DNA of 64,000 bases from Bacillus pumilus (GTDB lineage Bacteria; Bacillota; Bacilli; Bacillales; Bacillaceae): assembly GCF_024498355.1 (NCBI RefSeq), contig NZ_CP101833.1:2957001-3021000 (forward strand). Reading direction: 5' to 3'. Below the pieces are notes generated by a model. The model did not search any database and was not told the DNA's origin. It saw only the letters and a list, made by a program, of their open reading frames with translations. How positions within the stretch are numbered: position 1 is the first letter of the stretch; every line of letters begins with the position of its first letter. The position numbers were made by a program, and so were the translations under genes. This document shows, in pieces, positions 57,126-64,000 of the stretch.

Positions 57126-58769
57126 TTAAGACGAAAAATACAATCGGTCAAAGGGAATCTCATACTGTGATACATGAAAACCTACACCTTTAAGGCGCTT
57201 ATTATAAACGGCCTTTGTCACAGAGTAAGAGATTGGGATGTAGACATTTTCATCATGAATATACGTCAAAATTTCTCGGTACATTTGTTTTCTCTTTTGC
57301 TCATCTGGTTCCACCAATACCTTCGTAATTGTCTCATCTAGCCACTTTTTCTTTTTCAAGCCTAATTGGGCTTGATAATCAGCATGAGATGCAACACGGA
57401 ATGAAGAGACGTAAGTTTGTGGATCATAAGGAAGTCCCCACGATAGAGAGTACATCAGATCAAACTTTCCTGTTTTTTGACGATCTAAAAACGCCTGTTT
57501 TTCTTCTCCTCTAATATCCAGCTTGATCCCAACCTGCTTGAAGTCATGTTGAATCGATTCACTAATCGTTCTTTCGCCTGCATTATCCGAATTATAATAA
57601 ATGGTCACGCTTAGTGGTTTGTCTTTTTGATAGCGATAGCCGTCTTCTTTTAGCTTCCAGCCTGCCTCATCCAGTAATGCCTCTGCTTTCTTTTTTTGAT
57701 AGGTTTTCTTTTTAAGCGGGATATCTGCATAAGGGACTGATGAGGCAAGCAGCGTGTGTGCTACTTGTTCCGTTCCATTTAAAATCCCTTCTGTAATCAT
57801 TTCTTTTTGAATGGCGTATTGAAATGCTTCTCTTACTTTTGGATCTTTTGTGACTGGTTGATTGGAGTTGATCACAATAGATCTTGAACCAACAGGAGGA
57901 CTCACGGTCACACCGTATTGGCCCGCTTCCTTTAACGCCTGAAATGAGTCTCCGTCGATCATGTCACCATCTGCTCCAAATAAGAGATCAATCTCTCCTT
58001 TTTGGAGCGCAAGTAAAATCGTTTGATGATCCGGCATGACCTTCCACTTCACTGTTGAAATCTTGGGCTTTTCCCCCCAATAGTGATCATTTACTTCAAA
58101 CACGGCGTATTGATTTTTTTTATGTTCCTTTAACACATAAGGACCTGTCCCTGCATACTCTTTGACTCCTTTTGCTGTGGTCCCATCAACGAAGCTTTTT
58201 GGAGAAATAAAACGGAAGGGGCGAGTTAAGCCTAGCTCTTCTAACGTTGGGTAATAAGGTTCTTTCAACGTGAGAACAAATGTATGTTCATCTACAGCCT
58301 TTGTGGATTTGATTTCTGATACGAGATTGAGCCAAGCGTTCTTTTCAATATTTTTGACAACTGCATCAATATTCATTTTCACTGCCTTCGCATTAAACGG
58401 CTCACCATCTGAAAAAGTCACGTCTTTTCGAAGGTGAAAGGTGTAGGTCTTTCCATCTTTTGATATGTCCCAGCTTTTAGCTAGCGCTGGTTGAACTCCT
58501 TTGTCTGTATTGACGACAAGCGATTCAAATACCATATTTTGAGCGGCCATCTCTCCGCCATATAGATGGGGATTAATGTCCCTTATATCTTTTGTACTTG
58601 CATACACTAGCTCATCTTCTTCTCGGTCATGTAAGCGGGAAGATGCCTTATTTTCAGAGCATGATGCCAATAAAAAACAAGCCATGACTGAAAACAGCAT
58701 CAAGGTATATGTCACATAGGGATGCTTTTTCTCATATTTCTTCTTTATGTAAACAGCTTGATCATTCAT
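57126..58769 (-). CDS. NikA-type metal/metallophore-binding lipoprotein (second metal importer)
   Basis: A 547-residue solute-binding lipoprotein. Signal peptide with basic start (KKKYEKKHP) and lipobox LLASC; NikA-like blocks INPHLYGGEMAAQNMVFESLV, YPTLEELGLTRPFRFISP, GTGPYVLKEHKKNQYAVFEVNDHYWGEKP. The upstream in-frame extension to 58865 would run through the operator, so ATG 58769 with GGGGGAAG is the start. The Zur-type palindrome 26 nt upstream points to zinc, probably as a metallophore complex, as substrate. Confidence 0.87.
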   Translation of the reverse strand: MNDQAVYIKKKYEKKHPYVTYTLMLFSVMACFLLASCSENKASSRLHDREEDELVYASTKDIRDINPHLYGGEMAAQNMVFESLVVNTDKGVQPALAKSWDISKDGKTYTFHLRKDVTFSDGEPFNAKAVKMNIDAVVKNIEKNAWLNLVSEIKSTKAVDEHTFVLTLKEPYYPTLEELGLTRPFRFISPKSFVDGTTAKGVKEYAGTGPYVLKEHKKNQYAVFEVNDHYWGEKPKISTVKWKVMPDHQTILLALQKGEIDLLFGADGDMIDGDSFQALKEAGQYGVTVSPPVGSRSIVINSNQPVTKDPKVREAFQYAIQKEMITEGILNGTEQVAHTLLASSVPYADIPLKKKTYQKKKAEALLDEAGWKLKEDGYRYQKDKPLSVTIYYNSDNAGERTISESIQHDFKQVGIKLDIRGEEKQAFLDRQKTGKFDLMYSLSWGLPYDPQTYVSSFRVASHADYQAQLGLKKKKWLDETITKVLVEPDEQKRKQMYREILTYIHDENVYIPISYSVTKAVYNKRLKGVGFHVSQYEIPFDRLYFSS

Positions 58770-58794
58770 ATGTACTTCCCCCAATTTGATATTA

Positions 58795-58831
58795 TCGTAA
58801 TCATTTCGATTTTCAATCGAAATGATTACGA
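58795..58831. promoter_or_regulatory. Zur-type operator, 17+17 bp palindrome
   Basis: A perfect inverted repeat with arms TCGTAATCATTTCGATT and AATCGAAATGATTACGA separated by TTC. Each arm by itself matches the Bacillus Zur core TCGTAAT-N-ATTWCGA, so it can be read as two adjacent Zur boxes in mirror orientation, right upstream of the NikA-type gene. Confidence 0.85.
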
Positions 58832-58880
58832 ATTGAATATTAGCATACAGAAATGGGAAATACAATGTCTTTTTTCATCA

Positions 58881-58906
58881 AAAAAACAGACTCATGATCG
58901 AGTCTG
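58881..58906 (-). terminator. Terminator of the GT1 glycosyltransferase gene, separated by repeat copy 3
   Basis: CAGACTCATGATCGAGTCTG hairpin (58887-58906) with a minus-strand run of six T. It lies beyond repeat copy 3 from the gene it would terminate; part of it (11 bp, AGACTCATGAT) is duplicated at 59075-59085 next to the gene. Confidence 0.75.
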
Positions 58907-58913
58907 TCAGATT

Positions 58914-59075
58914 GTTGACAAAGGGCTAAAATGATCTTTATTTTAGCCCTTTGTCTTCTTTTCAGCGTGATAGAAAACCTTTGCAGTCTAGGAAGGACGA
59001 GTACTGAAGCGGAGCGAATTTGAGATTCGTGAGCACCGGCACGACACCGAATGCGAGGGTTTGTCTACACGCTGA
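58914..59075 (+). repeat. Terminator-associated repeat element, copy 3
   Basis: Core 58962-59075 is bounded by TCAGCGTG and CACGCTGA, with the same left hairpin module as copy 2 (GTTGACAAAGGG ... GCCCTTTGTC). Compared with copy 2 it lacks about 9 bp in the middle (between CACCGGC and GACACCG). Flanked by 11-bp direct repeats at 58888-58898 and 59075-59085. Non-coding. Confidence 0.87.
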
Positions 59076-59078
59076 GAC

Positions 59079-60248
59079 TCATGATTGGGCCTGTTTCGCC
59101 TGCATAAATTGATCGATCACACGTAATGCTTTTTCTGTTCCACCTGCTGTTTGGAAGCTTTCTTCAATTTTTTCAATCCCGGCACGGTACGTGTCACTTT
59201 CCAGAACAGTCTCCACGGCATCTCTTAGCTGCTTTGTCGTCAGCTGGTCTTTATCAAGCGTCCGAGCAGCGGATAATTCCGTCAGCCTTTGTGCCACCAT
59301 CGGCTGATCTTTGTCGACCGGAATGACCACCATCGGAACGTGATAATGAATGCCTTCATTGACACTGTTCATTCCGCCGTGTGTCACAAACACATCTGTT
59401 AGTTCGAGCACTTCAAGCTGCGGTACATAAGGCTCGATCAGAAAATGAGTCGGCGCCTCTTTTAAGAGAGACCTATCAATTTTTTCTCCTGTTGCGATGA
59501 CCACTTTTCCATCAAAGTCTGCAAAAGCATCAATACACAGATTAAAAAATGCTTCTGTATCCCCAAGAACTGTACCCATCGAAATAAAGACGACTTTTTC
59601 TTGCTCAAGTACTTCCAGCGGGAATGGGTGCTGATCTGCTCGTTTTAGAAAGCTCGGCCCAATGAAGACAAACGAATCGTTTAATGCATCGACAGACGGC
59701 TGAAAATATTCGCTTGTATACACCATATTCAGTTCTCCGCGGTTTTTCATGAATTGCATCAAACGCTTCGGCTGTACCCCAAAACGTTCATTTATTTCTT
59801 CTAACAGATGAGCGGCCTTCTCATCCTTTCTATATAGAGGTGTATCAAAATGCGCCTCTTGCAGCACAAAAGAAGGGTTCGAACCGATCCCTGGAATCTG
59901 TAAGTAATCTCGAACAAGCTCGCCTGCCCCAAACATATCGAAATAGACCAAATCAAATGAATGCTGCTGAGAAAGTGTTTCCACCACCTCTAAAATATCT
60001 AATGACGTTTGCAGCATTGCATGAAAGAATGGCTGCATGGAATCTAAATCGTCTTCTTCCACACTTAATGTGCGAATATAGTCTGGATGTATATGTACGT
60101 GAGCGCCTAAGCGTTTGATTCGTTCCTGATAATGTTCAGTTGTGACCGCATGAACTTCATCACCTCGATCCGTCAATGCTTTTATGATCCCTAACATGGG
60201 GTTCACATGTCCTTCAGCTGGAAACGTAATCAATAAAATCTTCGCCAC
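59079..60248 (-). CDS. GT1-family UDP-glycosyltransferase (YjiC/macrolide-glycosyltransferase type)
   Basis: A 389-residue GT-B enzyme transferring a sugar from a UDP-sugar to small hydrophobic acceptors. N-terminal LITFPAEGHVNPMLGIIKALTDRGDEVHAVT; catalytic His is in GHVNP; C-terminal donor motif VFVTHGGMNSVNEGIHYHVPMVVIPVDKDQP. Length fits the MGT family. B. subtilis has several paralogues (YjiC, YdhE, YojK) and the exact orthologue is not assignable. A small basic peptide ORF lies divergently upstream. The 3' end abuts repeat copy 3. Confidence 0.88.
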   Translation of the reverse strand: MAKILLITFPAEGHVNPMLGIIKALTDRGDEVHAVTTEHYQERIKRLGAHVHIHPDYIRTLSVEEDDLDSMQPFFHAMLQTSLDILEVVETLSQQHSFDLVYFDMFGAGELVRDYLQIPGIGSNPSFVLQEAHFDTPLYRKDEKAAHLLEEINERFGVQPKRLMQFMKNRGELNMVYTSEYFQPSVDALNDSFVFIGPSFLKRADQHPFPLEVLEQEKVVFISMGTVLGDTEAFFNLCIDAFADFDGKVVIATGEKIDRSLLKEAPTHFLIEPYVPQLEVLELTDVFVTHGGMNSVNEGIHYHVPMVVIPVDKDQPMVAQRLTELSAARTLDKDQLTTKQLRDAVETVLESDTYRAGIEKIEESFQTAGGTEKALRVIDQFMQAKQAQS

Positions 60249-60334
60249 AAGAAATCCCTCCTCATTGTCAATTTCCTTCCATGTTAATCATATACAGCCA
60301 CCAACCTCAACAAATACGCCTAAAAAGGGAAGAA

Positions 60335-60394
60335 ATGAGTCTTATGGCCAGTATTTTAAGAAGATACAAGAAAAAAGACAAAGCCTCCTGTTAA
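60335..60394 (+). CDS. Possible small basic peptide (19 aa)
   Basis: A short ORF encoding MSLMASILRRYKKKDKASC behind AAAAGGGAAG. A plausible promoter (TTGTCA, 17 nt, TCATAT) lies about 60-70 nt upstream, and the ORF runs straight into a strong terminator with a T-run (60372-60409). Promoter, ribosome-binding site, amphipathic-basic peptide and terminator in 150 bp suggest an independent mini-gene. No known homologue comes to mind. Confidence 0.4.
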   Translation: MSLMASILRRYKKKDKASC

Positions 60395-60409
60395 GAGCTT
60401 TGTCTTTTT
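60372..60409 (+). terminator. Terminator after the small peptide ORF
   Basis: Stem AAAAAGACAAAGC / GCTTTGTCTTTTT around a 13-nt loop, ending in five T; the 5' arm is inside the peptide ORF. Confidence 0.8.
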
Positions 60410-60638
60410 GAACTTATGATTTGAGCAGCATTTTTAATGTATATTAGAATGATATTACTTGAACCAACACGATAGATGTTAGTTGAATACATTTTGTTAA
60501 TATATTCCACTGCTATGTTTACAATAAAAGTCTTTTCATATTGGGTGCTTATTAAAAATAGCACCCGTTAATTTAAGTACATTCCTTCACATTCCACGAT
60601 ATATTATTTAATATTCTGATGTAGAGAGAAATCTTATA
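60410..60638. other. AT-rich intergenic region with a hairpin
   Basis: About 230 bp, markedly AT-rich, no ORF. Contains the hairpin GGGTGCT / AGCACCC (60543-60566, 10-nt loop), possibly a terminator for the kinase gene on the minus strand or a leftover of the acquired segment. Confidence 0.4.
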
Positions 60639-61502
60639 TTATAGTAACCATTTTTTCAATCTTGACAAATTTTCTTCTAAAAACAAAGCATTTTTTTCAA
60701 TTCCTCGGCGTTTAGACCATCCAATACTATTGAATGCATCTGTAAATCGATAAAAAGGTAACACATTCTCCAGGTCAATTAATGGCCTGATACTGTTATA
60801 GCCTTCTTGGTATGCATTATACAAGCTAACATCATAACTTAAAAAATCACGATACAGTTTGGTAAAATCGACTTCTGTTGAACCAAATCTTACGCTTTCA
60901 AAATCTATTATTCCTGAAACTTTATCATTATCAACAATTATATTTGCTGGACGAAAATCCATATGTACAAAGCTTGGTCCATCTGGAGACGGAAGTTTTT
61001 GTTTCATCTTTTCAAATTTTTCAATGGCTTTTTTGTATAATTGTTCATCCAAAATATCCCTTACATCTTCAGCAAAACTATAAAATTTCTGTTCAACAAA
61101 ATGAGACCAGTTCGGAAATTCATTTTTTATACAAGTTAACATTTGCTCAGAAAGAGGACGAATAGAATGCATTTCAGCCTGAAGGACCCCAACTTGGAAC
61201 GCTATTGTTGGTGTAGCATTAGATGTTAACGGTTTCCCTTTTAATTCAGATAATAAAAAAGCACCTGGACAATCCTCATCACCTGTCCAATAATCCATCA
61301 TTTCAGGAATAGAGTCACTTCCTTTTAAAATTTCATAGGCTTCTAATTCTCGCTGATACTTCAATTTTGTAAAAGGAATTTTCAAAAAAACTTTATCACC
61401 ATTAGACAAAATACATTTATAAACTGTTGAACTATGAGAATCTTCAACCTCATTCATTGATAGTACCTTCAATCCAAATTGTTGAATGACACGATTTAAC
61501 AT
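60639..61502 (-). CDS. APH/choline-kinase-family phosphotransferase
   Basis: A 287-residue protein of the aminoglycoside phosphotransferase fold. N-lobe KCILSNGDKVFLKIPFTKLKYQRELEAYEIL; catalytic loop FVHMDFRPANIIVD and metal-binding IIDFESVRFGSTEVDF. The substrate may be an aminoglycoside, macrolide, choline or another small molecule. ATG 61502 follows GGGGGGAAG. Base composition is clearly AT-richer than the neighbouring genes, and it lies in a decayed segment beside tRNA-Arg, so horizontal acquisition is likely. Confidence 0.8.
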   Translation of the reverse strand: MLNRVIQQFGLKVLSMNEVEDSHSSTVYKCILSNGDKVFLKIPFTKLKYQRELEAYEILKGSDSIPEMMDYWTGDEDCPGAFLLSELKGKPLTSNATPTIAFQVGVLQAEMHSIRPLSEQMLTCIKNEFPNWSHFVEQKFYSFAEDVRDILDEQLYKKAIEKFEKMKQKLPSPDGPSFVHMDFRPANIIVDNDKVSGIIDFESVRFGSTEVDFTKLYRDFLSYDVSLYNAYQEGYNSIRPLIDLENVLPFYRFTDAFNSIGWSKRRGIEKNALFLEENLSRLKKWLL

Positions 61503-61660
61503 CAAACTTCCCCCCTATTTATAACCAATCTCCATTTTATTGTTAAAAAGCCACATCTTTTTAAACAAAATCTATATTACAACATTTCTACAACTAAACT
61601 CTCCGTTAATAACTTCTACAAAAAAGCGATAAGCCTTCCTGGACTATTGCACCCGTAAAC

Positions 61661-61852
61661 TTAATAAGAATTTGCCCAATTTCTTGCCTTTTCCACTAAC
61701 TCATTAACAAATTTCTGTTTTTCAGTTTGATACTTATAATGATTTTCAGGAAACTGTTTTGCTAATTTTATTTTTAAATCTCAATATCTTTTAGCATCAT
61801 CTGGGTGTTTAATTAAATATTTTGAAGAAATTAGATATGAAGAAAACAACAT
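61661..61852 (-). pseudogene. Remnant of a GrpB/UPF0157-family protein
   Basis: On the minus strand, a stretch reading LIKHPDDAKRY-stop-DLKIKLAKQFPENHYKYQ and then KQKFVNELVEKARNWANSY-stop resembles the C-terminal third of GrpB-family proteins. The in-frame TGA and missing N-terminal two-thirds show decay. Belongs to the AT-rich segment. Confidence 0.55.
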
Positions 61853-61993
61853 TTCACGAACATGGGACTACAAGACAGGAAAAGGTTTTTAGTCCACAAA
61901 AAATGACCCTTCTAACAGAGTCATTAAAATGTATATTGAAACAATGAAATTGTTTAAAGATTTTTTCAAAGAAATAACACTAAACCCTTATGA
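61853..61993. other. Decayed AT-rich sequence, no intact gene
   Basis: About 140 bp between the GrpB and integrase remnants. A small inverted repeat ACTCTGTTAGAAGGGTCATTT-like area near 61905 may be a leftover terminator, but nothing else is recognisable. Confidence 0.3.
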
Positions 61994-62280
61994 GCTTATT
62001 TTATTAGTCCTACAAACCCTAAAAAAGTATTAACATTTGAACGACTTAAAAATTGAACCTGGAACAATTCATGGTTTTAGACACACCCATGCAGTATACT
62101 TCATTACAAGAAAATATCTATTTATTATGTTTCAGAAAGGCTAGGACATGCTAGCATTGACACAACCCTTAGATATTATTCTCATGTGGTGAAGGAGCTT
62201 AGAGAAGAAGATACTAAAAACACTTTGGATTTGTTTCAAAAAATGTTATCACTCGAAAGAGCCACAAGTGAAAAATTTGT
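61994..62280 (+). pseudogene. Remnant of a tyrosine recombinase (phage/ICE integrase)
   Basis: Three frames must be joined: AYFISPTNPKKVLTFERLKN, then IEPGTIHGFRHTHAVYFI, then YYVSERLGHASIDTTLRYYSHVVKE. These are the C-terminal catalytic motifs of tyrosine recombinases (R-H-x-x-H box, LGH and catalytic Tyr). The N-terminal domains are missing and at least two frameshifts separate the pieces. It stops about 130 bp from the 3' end of tRNA-Arg, the usual attachment-site geometry. Confidence 0.8.
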
Positions 62281-62410
62281 GCAAAATGAAATAATATCGT
62301 TTTCTAACGTTTACTCACGTAATTCCATAAAAAACAAAGAAAACCCTTTATTTCAAAGGGTTTTCAGCTTTTTCACAAATGATAAATCGAATCCTATTGG
62401 ATACTATAGA

Positions 62411-62486
62411 CGCGCTCGGAGGGATTCGAACCCCCGGCAGACGTGGTACCGGAAACCACCGCTCTATCCAACTGAGCTACGAGCGC
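62411..62486 (-). tRNA. tRNA-Arg (anticodon CCG)
   Basis: Minus strand: acceptor GCGCTCG/CGAGCGC, D-arm GCTCAGTTGGATAGAGC, anticodon stem GTGGT/ACCAC with loop TTCCGGT (anticodon CCG, reading CGG), T-arm with GGTTCGAATCC. 76 nt including discriminator G; the 3' CCA is not encoded. The integrase remnant on its 3' side suggests past use as an attachment site. Confidence 0.95.
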
Positions 62487-62671
62487 ACGATATGTTTTTT
62501 GAACGTCAGCATATCAAATTATAAGGGAAATGCTGCAAGAAAGCAATGATTAATCATCAGACCTGCCCATGTATTTTCTTCTTTCAAATACATATATTCA
62601 TATGATGGTTTGAAGTGGAAGGGTTTTGGGGAAAATGGATAGAGGTATTTGATTTTAGGTCAGCATTTTGT
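62487..62671. other. tRNA-Arg/clpP intergenic region
   Basis: About 185 bp between the tRNA and the CtsR site of clpP. It should hold the tRNA promoter on the minus strand. I see no ORF. Confidence 0.4.
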
Positions 62672-62711
62672 TTGACCTTTATTGACCAAAAATGTATCAT
62701 TGAATTACATA
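62672..62711 (+). promoter_or_regulatory. CtsR heptad operator and clpP promoter
   Basis: TTTGACCTTTATTGACC (62672-62688) is the reverse complement of GGTCAA-T-AAA-GGTCAAA, the CtsR tandem heptad with one substitution. The second TTGACC (62683-62688) can also serve as -35, with TTACAT or TACATA 17-18 nt further as -10. CtsR binding would therefore occlude polymerase until heat or protein stress. Confidence 0.87.
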
Positions 62712-62739
62712 CTTACCTAAAAGGTGAAGGAGGAACATT

Positions 62740-63336
62740 ATGAATTTAATACCTACAGTCATTGAACAAACAAATCGTGGGGAAAGAGCTTACGACATTT
62801 ATTCTCGTCTTTTAAAAGACCGTATTATCATGCTTGGTTCTGCGATCGATGACAATGTTGCCAACTCCATCGTGTCACAGCTTCTTTTCTTGGAAGCCGA
62901 AGATCCAGAGAAAGATATCTCTATCTACATTAACAGCCCTGGCGGTTCTATCACAGCTGGTATGGCCATTTACGATACGATGCAATTTATTAAACCAAAG
63001 GTATCAACTATTTGTATTGGTATGGCTGCATCAATGGGTGCGTTCCTGCTTGCTGCTGGTGAAAAAGGTAAGCGTTATGCCCTTCCAAACAGTGAAGTGA
63101 TGATTCATCAACCATTAGGCGGAGCCCAAGGTCAAGCGACAGAAATTGAAATTGCGGCTAAACGAATCCTTTCTTTACGCGATAAACTGAACCAAGTACT
63201 TGCTGAACGTACTGGTCAGCCAATTGAAGTGATTGAGCGCGATACAGATCGTGACAACTTCAAAACAGCGGAAGAAGCTCTTCAATACGGACTCATTGAC
63301 AAAGTCTTGACCCGTAATTCAGAAGAACAAAAATAA
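62740..63336 (+). CDS. clpP: ATP-dependent Clp protease proteolytic subunit
   Basis: The serine protease core of ClpCP, ClpEP and ClpXP in protein quality control and regulated proteolysis. 198 aa. Catalytic triad: Ser in [14 protein letters not shown], His in VMIHQPLGG, Asp in [18 protein letters not shown] precedes the ATG. Controlled by the CtsR site just upstream; followed by its own terminator. Confidence 0.99.
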   Translation: MNLIPTVIEQTNRGERAYDIYSRLLKDRIIMLGSAIDDNVANSIVSQLLFLEAEDPEKDISIYINSPGGSITAGMAIYDTMQFIKPKVSTICIGMAASMGAFLLAAGEKGKRYALPNSEVMIHQPLGGAQGQATEIEIAAKRILSLRDKLNQVLAERTGQPIEVIERDTDRDNFKTAEEALQYGLIDKVLTRNSEEQK

Positions 63337-63345
63337 TGACAAAAC

Positions 63346-63375
63346 AAACCGTCTGCTCCTTCGAACAGACGGTTT
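63346..63375 (+). terminator. clpP terminator
   Basis: Stem AAACCGTCTG / CAGACGGTTT with a 10-nt loop followed by TTTTG; 10 nt after the clpP stop. Confidence 0.88.
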
Positions 63376-63392
63376 TTTGTTGTTCACATGCT

Positions 63393-63970
63393 TTAAGACA
63401 GCTCCGTCCATTTCTGCTGAAGAGATGGTGTTTGATAAGAAGCCATCTGTGAAATCAATTCTTCCGGCTCACTGGAGGCATGTAACAATTGAAGGTGTAA
63501 TTCATTTGAAAAACCTTCCTGTACACTGAACTTCACCATGTCAATGAGCGGCTTGAAATAGTCATTCACTTGATACAATCCGATTGGCTTTTGGTGAATC
63601 CCGATTTGTGCCCAGCATAACACCTCAAATAATTCTTCATATGTACCAAAGCCGCCTGGCATGGCAATAAATCCATCGGCCAGCTCGCTCATTTTCGCTT
63701 TTCGTTCATGCATCCCTTTTACTTCTATTAATTCTGTTAGCTCTTGATGCACAACCTCTCCTCTAAAAAGCCCTTTTGGCATGACCCCAATGACTTGCCC
63801 GCCATTTTTCAATACCTCATCTGCAATGGCTCCCATTAGTCCAATTCGTGAACGCCGTATACAAGACAAATGCCCTTCTCTGCCATATAAGCACCCAGCT
63901 CGACAGCCTTTTGTTTGTAGATGTCATTCACACCTGGATTCGAACCAGCAAACACACAAATCGTTTTCAT
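63393..63970 (-). pseudogene. yvdD: LOG-family protein YvdD, interrupted by a frameshift
   Basis: Two frames together make a complete LOG-family (lysine decarboxylase-like, cytokinin-riboside-monophosphate phosphoribohydrolase type) protein of about 190 aa. The N-terminal part starts at ATG 63970 ([20 protein letters not shown], then KGICLVYG) and the rest continues as [20 protein letters not shown] with the active motif [14 protein letters not shown]. At about 63854 the sequence GTATACGGC-GTTCACGA lacks one G relative to VYGGSRIG, shifting frame to a TAA. Either a real single-base deletion or a sequencing error; the rest of the gene is intact. Confidence 0.85.
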
Positions 63971-64000
63971 CAAACAGCTCCATCTCTCTCTATGATTTCT

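Noticed and set aside
62186..62524. A 112-codon open frame covering the integrase tail and the tRNA-Arg region
   Set aside because: Its first part is the end of the decayed integrase; the last part is antisense translation of the tRNA and has no protein support.

Overview
The window reads as chromosomal DNA from a Bacillus of the B. pumilus group (pumilus/safensis/altitudinis). Gene content and order follow the B. subtilis yva-yvb-yvf-yve-yvd segment (opuC, cggR-gapA-pgk-tpi-pgm-eno, sigL-yvfG, eps, slrR, clpP). Protein sequences are clearly Bacillus but diverged, and several loci are absent from or rearranged relative to B. subtilis. The species call is inference from gene order and sequence recall, not from a search.

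Layout. 1-2.1 kb: small regulators (Abh-like, three XRE proteins, CatR). 2.1-6.4 kb: the OpuC osmolyte ABC importer and its GbsR/OpcR-type regulator. 6.5-8.2 kb: yvbG (MarC), a coiled-coil exported protein and a GNAT acetyltransferase (YvbK-like). 8.2-11.3 kb: a compact minus-strand cassette with a small single-span protein with a short cationic tail, an ABC ATPase, a large permease, a miniature HExxH/M50 protease and a two-span protein. This looks like a peptide export or processing system and is the best candidate here for something undescribed. 11.5-18.7 kb: the central glycolytic operon with its CggR operator. 18.9-23.3 kb: arginine/ornithine catabolism (rocC/E-like permease, rocD, divergent rocR) with a consensus sigma-54 promoter. 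23.4-26.8 kb: a lutR remnant, sigL, yvfG and a MATE exporter.

27.0-32.1 kb and 53.7-58.8 kb hold two paralogous NikA-type metal/metallophore ABC importers, the first behind a Fur-type box and the second behind a large Zur-type palindrome. 32.2-46.0 kb is the biofilm exopolysaccharide operon (epsA-I, K-N; epsJ and epsO not found) with an EAR-position leader between epsB and epsC and SinR-like sites facing slrR. 46.8-53.5 kb: orphan SPP1-type holin, a Fur-boxed siderophore importer lacking its own ATPase, the PdaC peptidoglycan deacetylase, and an ABC-F ribosome-protection-type protein with an attenuator leader. 59-62.5 kb: a GT1 glycosyltransferase, a possible 19-residue basic peptide, and an AT-rich stretch with an APH-type kinase plus decayed GrpB and integrase remnants abutting tRNA-Arg(CCG). 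62.6-64 kb: CtsR-controlled clpP and a frameshifted yvdD (LOG family).

Three copies of a roughly 115-165 bp non-coding element with TCAGCGTG/CACGCTGA ends sit at 23.4, 26.9 and 59.0 kb. Each lies directly against a transcription terminator, and two are flanked by direct repeats of the terminator sequence.
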